Assembly (NCBI RefSeq): GCF_042676045.1
Contig: NZ_JBHTJV010000009.1
Coordinates: 372,001 to 436,000, forward strand
Origin: Pseudahrensia aquimaris
GTDB taxonomy: Bacteria > Pseudomonadota > Alphaproteobacteria > Rhizobiales > Rhizobiaceae
Reading direction: 5' to 3'
DNA: 64,000 bases
Below, one piece after another: positions 1 through 7,065 of the stretch. Under the pieces are notes generated by a model. It saw only the letters and a list, made by a program, of their open reading frames with translations, was not told the origin of the DNA and ran no database searches. Position numbers and translations under genes: made by a program. The stretch's first letter is position 1. The number at the start of each line of letters is the position of its first letter.

Positions 1-114
1 TCGACGGGCTTTTCAAACTTCCGCTCGCGTGTGCGCGGTGTCGTAGGTCCCAAAGGGTATTCCGTGGAACGGACTAGTGACGGGCAAGCGCAGCTTCAAA
101 TTGATCACTTGTAG
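1..114 (+). CDS. possible 3' end of a gene entering from the left edge
   Basis: Frame 1 is open from the first base to a TAG at 112-114 and encodes 37 residues ending in QAQLQIDHL. The other two forward frames close earlier. It could be the C-terminus of a gene that starts outside the window, but nothing in it is recognisable and an open stretch this short can arise by chance. Confidence 0.25.
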   Translation, partial: STGFSNFRSRVRGVVGPKGYSVERTSDGQAQLQIDHL

Positions 115-379
115 GGTTGAAGCCGACCAATTAAACTCAAAGCAAACCTTTAATTGGTTATGGTTGATGGCAGCTTAGTCCGCATCCCGGTCATCCAGCA
201 TGCCGAAGTGTTATCCGAGCTGAATGGCGGCTTCGATGAGACTGGTTGCTAATTTGGGATTTAGCTCCAAGGTCGGCAATGGGCCGCGAGTGACAATCAC
301 TGCGCGTAGTCAAATTCAGCAGCTCAACGGCAGCATCGAGCCGATTCAAACCACTGCTGAGCTTGTAACGAAGATCTGC
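115..379. other. intergenic stretch, no gene seen
   Basis: No coding region is convincing here. The only structure noticed is one copy of a degenerate direct repeat at 223-290, described separately. The following ankyrin gene converges on this region from the right. Confidence 0.5.
223..290 (+). repeat. degenerate direct repeat, copy 1
   Basis: About 68 bp starting AATGGCGGCTT and ending in CGGCAATGGGCCGCGAG. It aligns along its length with 1719-1787. The last 17 bases are identical and the rest matches with scattered differences. The two copies flank the ankyrin gene in direct orientation. They look like members of a dispersed intergenic repeat family; no function is evident. Confidence 0.5.
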
Positions 380-1468
380 TTAAGATTGAGACTTGAGGAA
401 ATCCACGATCCTTTCGTGCTTTAGATATTTCGCCCAGCCCAAGGGCGTCATTTGGTGGTGAATGTCCTCCATGCTCAGGTTAGCGCCACCTTCTGCAAGG
501 GCAACAACGGTTGCAAATTGATTACTGGCGACGGCAGAGTGCAGCGGAGTGCAGTGACTGTGGCCACCTGGCGGGTTGTACCGATTGGGGTCGGCACCAG
601 CAGAGATCAGTCTCGCTACGATCTCAGCCAGATTTGTGTTGGCAGCCAGAGAAAGCGCCATTTGCAGGGAATCCTGATGCGCGTCTTTCACAAGTCGCTC
701 AACGATCTCTCGTTCTCCGAGGGTCGCAGCGGTCGGCAAATCAAGTGGCGCGCCGCATTCGATCAGCGTCCGAGCCGCCTCGAATTCGCAGTGTCCGAGG
801 GCACTTTGCATACCGGCGGCAGGATCAGCACCATAGCTGCAAAGGAGTTTGAGTAGAGGGGTCTGGATACCGCATTCCCGACAAAGACTCCCCGAAGCCG
901 TCAGCAACAAGGTTTCGTTCAGGGTCTCATGGTTGTCCTTCGCGCCAGCCTCCAATAGAATTTCAGCGATCACGAGCGCATTCGCGGGCAGGCTGTCCTG
1001 TCGGGTTGGGTTCTGCGGCAAGAACTCCAGCAGTGTCGGGTTTAGGAAGTAATTCCCGCCTTCAAATATTGCCCTCTCATGCACAAGCCCGGGATTGCGC
1101 GCCAAGTGGTGCGCCAGACGCTGTTCATCACCACTATCCATAAGGGTCAACGCTTGCTTGAAGGGGCCGTCAGGTAAACGATCCCTTTGCGAAAGTCGCA
1201 GTGTTTCGTACTGCTTTTCAGAGACGACAACCTTCAGGCGCGGCCAGCTTGAATATCCATACTCTCGCGCGATTGAAAGCTGGGCGTCGCTCAGGACAAA
1301 CCTGCGCGCGGGCATGTCGGCGTCGGGCACACCGGAAAACCTTGGATGAAATTCCCGCACCCGTTGGAAGGCCCCCATTTGACCCGCGCGAAAATCGCGC
1401 AAAAGAACCTTGGTCTGATTTTTTAGATGGTCGAGATTGGCGGAGTCGGGGAGCCATTTGGTCGGCAT
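380..1468 (-). CDS. ankyrin repeat domain protein
   Basis: The product is 362 residues. A short N-terminal segment (MPTKWLPDSANLDHLKNQ) is followed by a linker and then ankyrin-type helical repeats over the C-terminal two thirds, with motifs such as LLEAGAKD, LLCSYGADP, LIECGAPLD, LISAGADPN and TPLHSAVAS. Such proteins usually mediate protein-protein contacts; the partner cannot be told from sequence. No signal peptide is seen, so it is probably cytoplasmic. I chose the ATG at 1466-1468 because an AAGG-type ribosome site precedes it; an in-frame TTG at 1510 would add 14 residues. The gene stands alone, converging on the left edge, with degenerate repeats on both sides. Confidence 0.85.
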   Translation of the reverse strand: MPTKWLPDSANLDHLKNQTKVLLRDFRAGQMGAFQRVREFHPRFSGVPDADMPARRFVLSDAQLSIAREYGYSSWPRLKVVVSEKQYETLRLSQRDRLPDGPFKQALTLMDSGDEQRLAHHLARNPGLVHERAIFEGGNYFLNPTLLEFLPQNPTRQDSLPANALVIAEILLEAGAKDNHETLNETLLLTASGSLCRECGIQTPLLKLLCSYGADPAAGMQSALGHCEFEAARTLIECGAPLDLPTAATLGEREIVERLVKDAHQDSLQMALSLAANTNLAEIVARLISAGADPNRYNPPGGHSHCTPLHSAVASNQFATVVALAEGGANLSMEDIHHQMTPLGWAKYLKHERIVDFLKSQS

Positions 1469-2083
1469 GGAACTTTCCCTTTCATCGGCGGCACCTGCAT
1501 CGTTCGCCAAAGGTCAGTTCATCTGACAGATCAAAACTTCGGAGTGGACACTGTCCTTTCCGCAGGTTGGAAGCGCCTCCAGACGCGCACTCAACTTATC
1601 AAAGCCGCACCAACTGCACAATTCTCAATCAGAAAGGCGCGGACGTTCGTTTCCACAACATCGATGGCCGCAAGTCCGCACTCCCGACCTTGGCGACTTG
1701 AATTCACCTTCCCGCATGAATGGCTGCTTTAGCGAAACTGATCGGTAAATTCTGACCTTGCTCGAACGGCGGCAATGGGCCGCGAGCGCCAATGGCCGGC
1801 AAAGAGGTTTCGCGGGCGCGGATGTCTCTTCTGAGCCCTTAGCTACCAAAATTGCACGTGTCGCAGATTGGATCGCATGGAGATTTGTCGGCTGCTGAGG
1901 TTGAGCTGACAGCGGACGCTGCGGTGCAAATGGTGAACTTCGGAAAGCAGACTTTTGGATTGTATCATTCAGAGCAATTGGCTTTCGAGCTATGCCGGAA
2001 GGCGCCAACACCGTTTCGCTTCGTGTAAAGGGCTAGGGGAGAAAATTTTGCATCTACTAACGCATGTGCTCACGAAGTCTGTT
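1469..2083. other. long intergenic region without a supported gene
   Basis: About 600 bp between the ankyrin gene and the LysR gene. Short open frames are present on both strands, but their translations are low in complexity, rich in Arg and Ser, and resemble no family. The region contains the second copy of the degenerate repeat at 1719-1787. Upstream signals for the ankyrin gene should lie near 1469-1550. Confidence 0.5.
1719..1787 (+). repeat. degenerate direct repeat, copy 2
   Basis: Second copy of the repeat at 223-290, same orientation, starting AATGGCTGCTT and ending with the identical 17-base CGGCAATGGGCCGCGAG. Together the copies bracket the ankyrin gene. Confidence 0.5.
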
Positions 2084-3112
2084 TCAAACCATCTGCTGTA
2101 GACGCTCAGCCTGATGGGATAGGATATCAAGAAAAGCTGCCACCGCTGGGACGGAGGCCCGGCGCGGGGGCATGGCGGCGTGAATTTCGATTGTTGGGCC
2201 AAGCCAACCGGGCATGGCTCTGACCAGAGCGCCAGCGTTGGCGAGGGGCTCGCCGTAGACTTGGGGAATGAGCGCAACGCCCGAACCGGCATTTAGAATT
2301 CCGATGGCAACCGTGGGGTCACCCACGCGCACCAAAGGTTTTGATGAGAGAATTTTTTCTCGGCCGTCCGGATGTTCAATTTTCCATATTTCGGGCACCT
2401 GATCGATCGCAATCACGATGCGGCCGAGCGTCTCCACGGAATCGGGGTCATTGAGATCAACCTCTGCTGCGCGGGAACGAAATGTGTAGAGCGCAAACCG
2501 AGAAGCAATGAGCTCGCGGCTGGCCAAATAGGCTTCCGGCGGTTTCCCGATGCGAAGCACCAGATCAAGATCTTCCGCTAAGGGATCAGGCCCGCGGCTG
2601 CTGACCCGAAGGGTGGTTTCCACTTTCGGATAGAGCCGCGCCATTTCAGCCACGGCAGGCGCTACAAGTTGCTGACCGGACAAGGCGCTGCAAGCGATCT
2701 TGAGTTCACCTTGAGGCGTTCCCTTCGCTGAGCGAATGGCCTCTTCTGCATCACGGACAACCGAAAGAGCCTGTTTCGCTACCGGGAGCAAGACTTTGCC
2801 CGTCTCTGTAGGAACCATGCCCTTTTGCGTCCGGTCGAAGAGAGGCCCACCGACCAGACCTTCCAACTTGGAAACCGCCCGCGATAGAACCGATTTGGAT
2901 ATGTCGAACCTTTTGGCAGCGGCATTCATTGATCCGGCCTCGGCGACCAAAGCCAACAAACGCAAATCGTCAACACTGAAGTCGCGTGCAGCCACTGACG
3001 GTTCAACATGTGTTTTTCGGTCGTTCGGCAGCGGTAATACTCCTTGGTCGGTTTTGCACAACAGACTGGAATGCAAAACAGCCCGTTGGGTTCCCGCGTA
3101 AACTGTTCCCAT
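2084..3112 (-). CDS. LysR-family transcriptional regulator
   Basis: The product is 342 residues. A winged helix-turn-helix at about residues 45-103 (LALVAEAGSMNAAAKRF, then SKSVLSRAVSKLE) is followed by a LysR substrate-binding domain at about 130-335. It is divergent from the glutaredoxin/AhpD-DoxX-CvpA/RND operon that starts at 3209. LysR proteins commonly control the divergent neighbour, so regulation of that operon is the likely role; the inducer is unknown. The ATG at 3110-3112 lies inside a perfect palindrome (3104-3121) and leaves an unusually long 44-residue extension before the helix-turn-helix. The true start may therefore be further in, for example a TTG codon about 18 residues downstream. 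Confidence 0.88.
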   Translation of the reverse strand: MGTVYAGTQRAVLHSSLLCKTDQGVLPLPNDRKTHVEPSVAARDFSVDDLRLLALVAEAGSMNAAAKRFDISKSVLSRAVSKLEGLVGGPLFDRTQKGMVPTETGKVLLPVAKQALSVVRDAEEAIRSAKGTPQGELKIACSALSGQQLVAPAVAEMARLYPKVETTLRVSSRGPDPLAEDLDLVLRIGKPPEAYLASRELIASRFALYTFRSRAAEVDLNDPDSVETLGRIVIAIDQVPEIWKIEHPDGREKILSSKPLVRVGDPTVAIGILNAGSGVALIPQVYGEPLANAGALVRAMPGWLGPTIEIHAAMPPRRASVPAVAAFLDILSHQAERLQQMV

Positions 3113-3121
3113 AATGGAACA
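3104..3121. promoter_or_regulatory. 18-bp palindrome between divergent genes (candidate operator)
   Basis: TGTTCC-N6-GGAACA is a perfect 6-bp inverted repeat with a 6-bp spacer, lying between the LysR gene and the operon at 3209. LysR sites are typically dyads of this size with a T-N11-A core, so this is a candidate autoregulatory/activation site. It overlaps the apparent LysR start codon, which is the reason to doubt that start. Confidence 0.5.
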
Positions 3122-3208
3122 CCTTGTTCGTTTTTAGCAACTACACGGCACATCTGTTGAAGCTTAGTTCTGGAGTACGGATCGAGCGAAACGAAAGGAG
3201 ACGTATCG

Positions 3209-4885
3209 ATGGCCCATAAAATTCAGGTTTTCACCAAACCAGATTGCCCCTATTGCGCGAAGGTCAAGGCCACGCTGGATAACGCAGGTCTTCCGTTCAG
3301 CGAACTGGATGTGACTGGCAGTGACCGTAATGCTGATCTGTCTGTTTATCTCTCCGGCGTGTCGACTGTGCCTCAAACCTTCATCGGACCAGACCATGTG
3401 AACGGTTCGACCGATTTTGTTGCCTTACACGCGGCGGGCAGGCTGGTGCCGTTGGTTGCAACGGCGACCGAGCCTTTGGACATCGATGCGCCTTCTAATC
3501 AGGAAGTTGCTGATGGTGCGGAAGACTATCAGCTTCGTCGGGTCATTCCTGAAAGAGATGGATCGCGCTCCGACGTGGAGGAAGATTGGCCAATCCTTCG
3601 TATGTACAAAGAGTTCTTCGGATTTTGGCCGAACTGTTTCTACTATCAATATCACTGGCCAGAGGTAGCCTACCGCCAATTCGTCTACTGCCATAACGTT
3701 GGAGCGATTGCCGGCGGAAAGAAAGTTCTTGGCGCTCCCGTGATGAACGCGCTGGGTTATGCCACCTCAAACGCTCAAGGCTGCAACTATTGTCAGGCTC
3801 ACTCCGTGTCGGTTGGCGACGAAAAATCGGCAGGATATGCAAAAGGTATTGAGCAGGCGCTCGACGGAGACTTCTCCGGCGAGTTCGGCCCCTTTGAAGC
3901 GGCGCTTGCAGACCTCGTCGCCCACGCTTCGACCAATACGGTCACAGAGAATGACTTCGCCAAGATACGTGAGAATGGCGGCGAGGCGCGGTTCACGAAG
4001 CTTCCGGTGGAAGCCAATATTCAGGCTGCTTCAATGATCGCGGCTGCCTTTGGCTTTTTGAACGTCTTCAACGATCTAACCGGCGTCAAGGTAGAGGCCG
4101 ACTGGGCGAAGAAAGCTGAGGAAGGGGCTGGTATCGAAACCGGCCGCCATGGGGCTTCCGAAGATCGGGACTCGACCAATCTCGACTATGACCTTCCTGA
4201 GGGCGGTCCCTCCATGACCTCCATGATAGCCCGGTACGGCAAGGACGTTCTGCTCGCTGGCGGACCCGCCCGGTATGCAACCGAAAAACTGGGTATCCAA
4301 CCGGACTGGATGGCGCAATGGCCGCTGCCGCTTCGCCCGTTACACGCCAAGTTCTATGTGGGTGCGATGACTGACGAAGAAAGTGATGGCGTGTCCATTT
4401 CGTCGGAATTGAAACACCTTATGGCCCGTGTTTCGCACATTGCGAAGGGCAATGACTATCTCGCCGCCGTGGAAGGGTGGCTTGCTTGGCATGCGGCCGG
4501 ACGAACGCAAGACGCGGTTGAGCGCGTCCGGCATGCCTTCGACGCAGCCAAAAGACAGGACAATCGTAACCTCTTCACCGCGCGAGAATGCGCTGCGCTG
4601 GAACTTGCTCGGCTATCCGCTCAGGTTCCGTTGACGACACCCCGTAGGTTTGTCCAGGCGGCAATCGATCATTTCGACCCGACCGAGCTTGTCCACCTTA
4701 TTACGGTCTGCGCCATGGCTTCGATGATTCAGCGATTCGCCGCAATCTCCAAGCCAAAGGTTGAAACGGAAGTTCGCAGGTTTTTGGACGAAAACGATTT
4801 GTCACTCGACACGCTGGCCATCCGCTACCCGCTTCCCGAACCGAAGAACGCATTCAACAGCGGAGCCGACTTCGTTGCGGCCTGA
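3209..4885 (+). CDS. glutaredoxin / AhpD-like (carboxymuconolactone decarboxylase) fusion protein
   Basis: The product is 558 residues. Residues 1-80 are a glutaredoxin fold with a CPYC redox centre (Cys13, Cys16) and a STVPQTFIG segment carrying the cis-Pro. After a linker comes an AhpD/CMD-like domain with Cys192-x-x-Cys195-x-x-His198, the proton-relay motif of AhpD-type peroxidases. A second, more diverged CMD-like half at about 400-520 (TARECAALELARLS) lacks the Cys pair. The family chemistry points to thiol-dependent peroxide or quinone/electrophile reduction, with the glutaredoxin domain perhaps recycling the AhpD-like disulfide; that pairing is inference. An AAGGAG-type site precedes the ATG. 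It is the first gene of the apparent operon running to 10191, opposite the LysR gene. Confidence 0.8.
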   Translation: MAHKIQVFTKPDCPYCAKVKATLDNAGLPFSELDVTGSDRNADLSVYLSGVSTVPQTFIGPDHVNGSTDFVALHAAGRLVPLVATATEPLDIDAPSNQEVADGAEDYQLRRVIPERDGSRSDVEEDWPILRMYKEFFGFWPNCFYYQYHWPEVAYRQFVYCHNVGAIAGGKKVLGAPVMNALGYATSNAQGCNYCQAHSVSVGDEKSAGYAKGIEQALDGDFSGEFGPFEAALADLVAHASTNTVTENDFAKIRENGGEARFTKLPVEANIQAASMIAAAFGFLNVFNDLTGVKVEADWAKKAEEGAGIETGRHGASEDRDSTNLDYDLPEGGPSMTSMIARYGKDVLLAGGPARYATEKLGIQPDWMAQWPLPLRPLHAKFYVGAMTDEESDGVSISSELKHLMARVSHIAKGNDYLAAVEGWLAWHAAGRTQDAVERVRHAFDAAKRQDNRNLFTARECAALELARLSAQVPLTTPRRFVQAAIDHFDPTELVHLITVCAMASMIQRFAAISKPKVETEVRRFLDENDLSLDTLAIRYPLPEPKNAFNSGADFVAA

Positions 4886-4913
4886 CACGCGCAATACAGA
4901 AATGGAGAAAATC

Positions 4914-5351
4914 ATGTCCCAGACCATCAAATACAAAAAGGCAAAAAGCGACAGTTTCCTAACTTTGAAGTGGATCCATTACGTCTTCTGGACACTGCAA
5001 GTGCTTGCTGCACTTGCGTTCCTTGCAGCGGGAGGATCGAAGCTCCTTGGCGTGGACCGTATGGTCAGCCTTTTTGCTTCGATAGATTCGATGATTGGGA
5101 CCGGCCAATGGTTTCGTGTGCTAACGGGTCTCATCGAAGTGGGGGGCGCTGTTCTTTTGCTCATTCCGGGTGCGGCATGGATTGGCGCCACAGTGCTTGC
5201 TGTTGTGATGATCGGCGCAATTTTGACGCACGCATTCTTGATCGGTGGCAGCTTCGTGCCCGCGCTCGTTCTGCTTGTGATTACGTCCGCAATCGCGTGG
5301 TTCCATCGCCCGCGGGAGTACACAACCATCGCTGTGGAGTCGGGTACATGA
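4914..5351 (+). CDS. DoxX-family membrane protein
   Basis: The product is 145 residues with four predicted membrane helices. It includes the DoxX-type segment FLAAGGSKLLG near the N-terminus and an LIEVGGAVLLLIPG segment in the middle. DoxX proteins are small inner-membrane proteins linked to quinone/thiosulfate redox and, in some bacteria, to thiol-oxidative stress complexes. I chose the ATG at 4914 because GGAGAAAATC precedes it; ATG 4902 is four codons upstream without a good site. The stop overlaps the next start (ATGA). Its place behind a thiol-redox fusion protein suggests a shared role in redox or electrophile stress, which is inference. Confidence 0.82.
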   Translation: MSQTIKYKKAKSDSFLTLKWIHYVFWTLQVLAALAFLAAGGSKLLGVDRMVSLFASIDSMIGTGQWFRVLTGLIEVGGAVLLLIPGAAWIGATVLAVVMIGAILTHAFLIGGSFVPALVLLVITSAIAWFHRPREYTTIAVESGT

Positions 5352-5482
5352 TTCCCAACGATTTGCGCGATCCCCTTCAACGCCGTCCGTCACCACTGGA
5401 AGACAATAGACCTCACGCACTGGCTGCTGCCGTGGTTTTAAGCGTTCTCGTTTTTGGATTTCTGGCGCTCTGGCTGACGTAA
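5348..5482 (+). CDS. 44-residue single-pass membrane protein
   Basis: A small gene whose ATG overlaps the DoxX stop codon (ATGA at 5348-5351), indicating translational coupling. The product has a polar, Arg- and Pro-containing N-terminal half and one hydrophobic helix (ALAAAVVLSVLVFGFLALW) reaching almost to the C-terminus. I do not recognise a family. The coupling and position inside the operon are the main reasons to accept it. It may be an accessory subunit of DoxX or of the RND pump that follows. Confidence 0.6.
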   Translation: MIPNDLRDPLQRRPSPLEDNRPHALAAAVVLSVLVFGFLALWLT

Positions 5483-5508
5483 CAACTAACACCTCGCAAG
5501 GAGACGAC

Positions 5509-7053
5509 ATGTTTTTCGATATTCTATCAGGCTTGCTGATTTTGACGCTGGCTGTGCTTGGCTACAAGAGCGGTGCCCTTCGCCAAGTGGCGGCTCTGGC
5601 GGCCTTTGCGGTTGCCCTTCTCGCAGTTGCGCGCTGGGGTGGGAAAATTGTCGAAATTCTGGGCAGTCAGGGGTTTAGTTCCTTGGCCCTTGTCGTCTCC
5701 TTTGTTGTTGGATGGCTCTTCCTTGCCGGGGTGTTCCGTTTGGTGATTGACAGGTTTGCAAGCCAACGCAAAACCGTGGCGTCGGGCATTCTTGGTGCCT
5801 TTGTAGGCGCTATTCAGGCCGTCGTTCTCATCATAGCTTTATCTTTATCAATCATCGGATCACCGCTAGCGGCTATGGGCGACGTGAAGACTTCGCTTAG
5901 AGAAGCTCGCATTTACCCGTTGGTCGCGTCGGCAGGTGATCGAATAGTGGCACGCGCACCAAATGAAAGCCGTGTGTCTGCTCTGACATTTCCAAAGCCG
6001 TTAGATCAGGCAGATATCGCTGAAGCCAAAGGGCCGCTGCGTCCAATAGTATGGGCCGAGGTAAAGCCTTTTTCTGCGCAGGCTGAGCGCGCGCTATCGG
6101 GCACAATTCGTGCGGCCGAGCGCGCGCCACTTTCCTTCGAAGAAAGCGGTCGCGTTGTTGCCGTCTATGTTGCAACCGGCAACCGATTTTCAAAAGGGGA
6201 CATGCTGGCTCGGCTGGACGATACCGCATTGCGCCAAACGCTTGAGCAGGCAGAAGCCTCCGTCATCGAAGCAGAGGCGACTCTCGCTGAAGCGCAGGCT
6301 GATTTCTCGCGTCAGTCTCAGCTTTTTCGCCGCAATGTGGTTGCCGAAGCCGCCGTCGACCGCGTGGTTTTGAAGCGTGATGCCGCGCAAGCAAGATTGG
6401 AGATGGCCCGCTCTGCGGCTGAACGCGCCCGTGATCGCCTGCAGGACACGGAGTTGCGGGCCCCCTATGACGGTCGCGTTGCAGAGCGGAAAATAGAGCC
6501 GTCGCAGATCGTTACGGCTGGTGTTCCGGTTTTCGACATTCAGGGCAATCAGGGTGGCTTTGAGGTTGAACTCGATGTCCCCGAAAACATGCTGTTGAGC
6601 TTGAAACCGGGCGCACGTGAAACTGTTCGTGTGACGGGCATTGGCGCTACCGTTACCGGTGAAGTCGCCGAGATTGGCGCACGTGGTTCCGGTTCGTCGC
6701 TTTTCCCAGTCATCGTAAGACTGATCGACCCACCTGCCGGAATCCGCGCAGGAATGAGTGCCGAAGTGCGCGTGACCCTGGACAACGCAAAGACTGCGAC
6801 CGGCTTGATCGTGCCCGTCACCGCCATCCTGCCCGGAGATGGAGACGAAAGCTACGTCTTCACACACGACCGACAGACAAGCCGTCTTACGAAGCGTCAA
6901 GTCAACGTCCTATCATTTGAAGGTCGTAGTGCAAGAATTGCAGAAGGCGACCTGGCGGAAGGGACAATCATCGCCGCCAAAGGGGTGCCGTTTCTGGAAG
7001 ACGGTCAGGCTGTTGAACTCATGGGCACTGGCTACGCCCGTTACGATAACTGA
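5509..7053 (+). CDS. CvpA domain fused to an RND-efflux periplasmic adaptor (HlyD/MFP family)
   Basis: The product is 514 residues. Residues 1 to about 130 form four hydrophobic helices typical of CvpA (colicin V production) proteins, including GYKSGALRQVAALAAFAVALL and SGILGAFVGAIQAV. From about residue 185 the protein is a membrane-fusion adaptor: a lipoyl-type half (FEESGRVVAVYVATGNRFSK), an alpha-helical hairpin at about 235-300, a second lipoyl half (LRAPYDGRVAER), a beta-barrel and a membrane-proximal domain. Adaptors usually have one helix or a lipid anchor, so here CvpA seems to supply the anchor. A GGAG site precedes the ATG. The RND pump gene follows 12 bp downstream and is the obvious partner. 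Confidence 0.85.
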   Translation: MFFDILSGLLILTLAVLGYKSGALRQVAALAAFAVALLAVARWGGKIVEILGSQGFSSLALVVSFVVGWLFLAGVFRLVIDRFASQRKTVASGILGAFVGAIQAVVLIIALSLSIIGSPLAAMGDVKTSLREARIYPLVASAGDRIVARAPNESRVSALTFPKPLDQADIAEAKGPLRPIVWAEVKPFSAQAERALSGTIRAAERAPLSFEESGRVVAVYVATGNRFSKGDMLARLDDTALRQTLEQAEASVIEAEATLAEAQADFSRQSQLFRRNVVAEAAVDRVVLKRDAAQARLEMARSAAERARDRLQDTELRAPYDGRVAERKIEPSQIVTAGVPVFDIQGNQGGFEVELDVPENMLLSLKPGARETVRVTGIGATVTGEVAEIGARGSGSSLFPVIVRLIDPPAGIRAGMSAEVRVTLDNAKTATGLIVPVTAILPGDGDESYVFTHDRQTSRLTKRQVNVLSFEGRSARIAEGDLAEGTIIAAKGVPFLEDGQAVELMGTGYARYDN

Positions 7054-7065
7054 GGACGCCATCAA

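Noticed and set aside
1625..2011. 128-residue open frame on the minus strand
   Set aside because: Low-complexity, Arg/Ser-rich translation without family likeness, overlapping the degenerate repeat; no good ribosome site.
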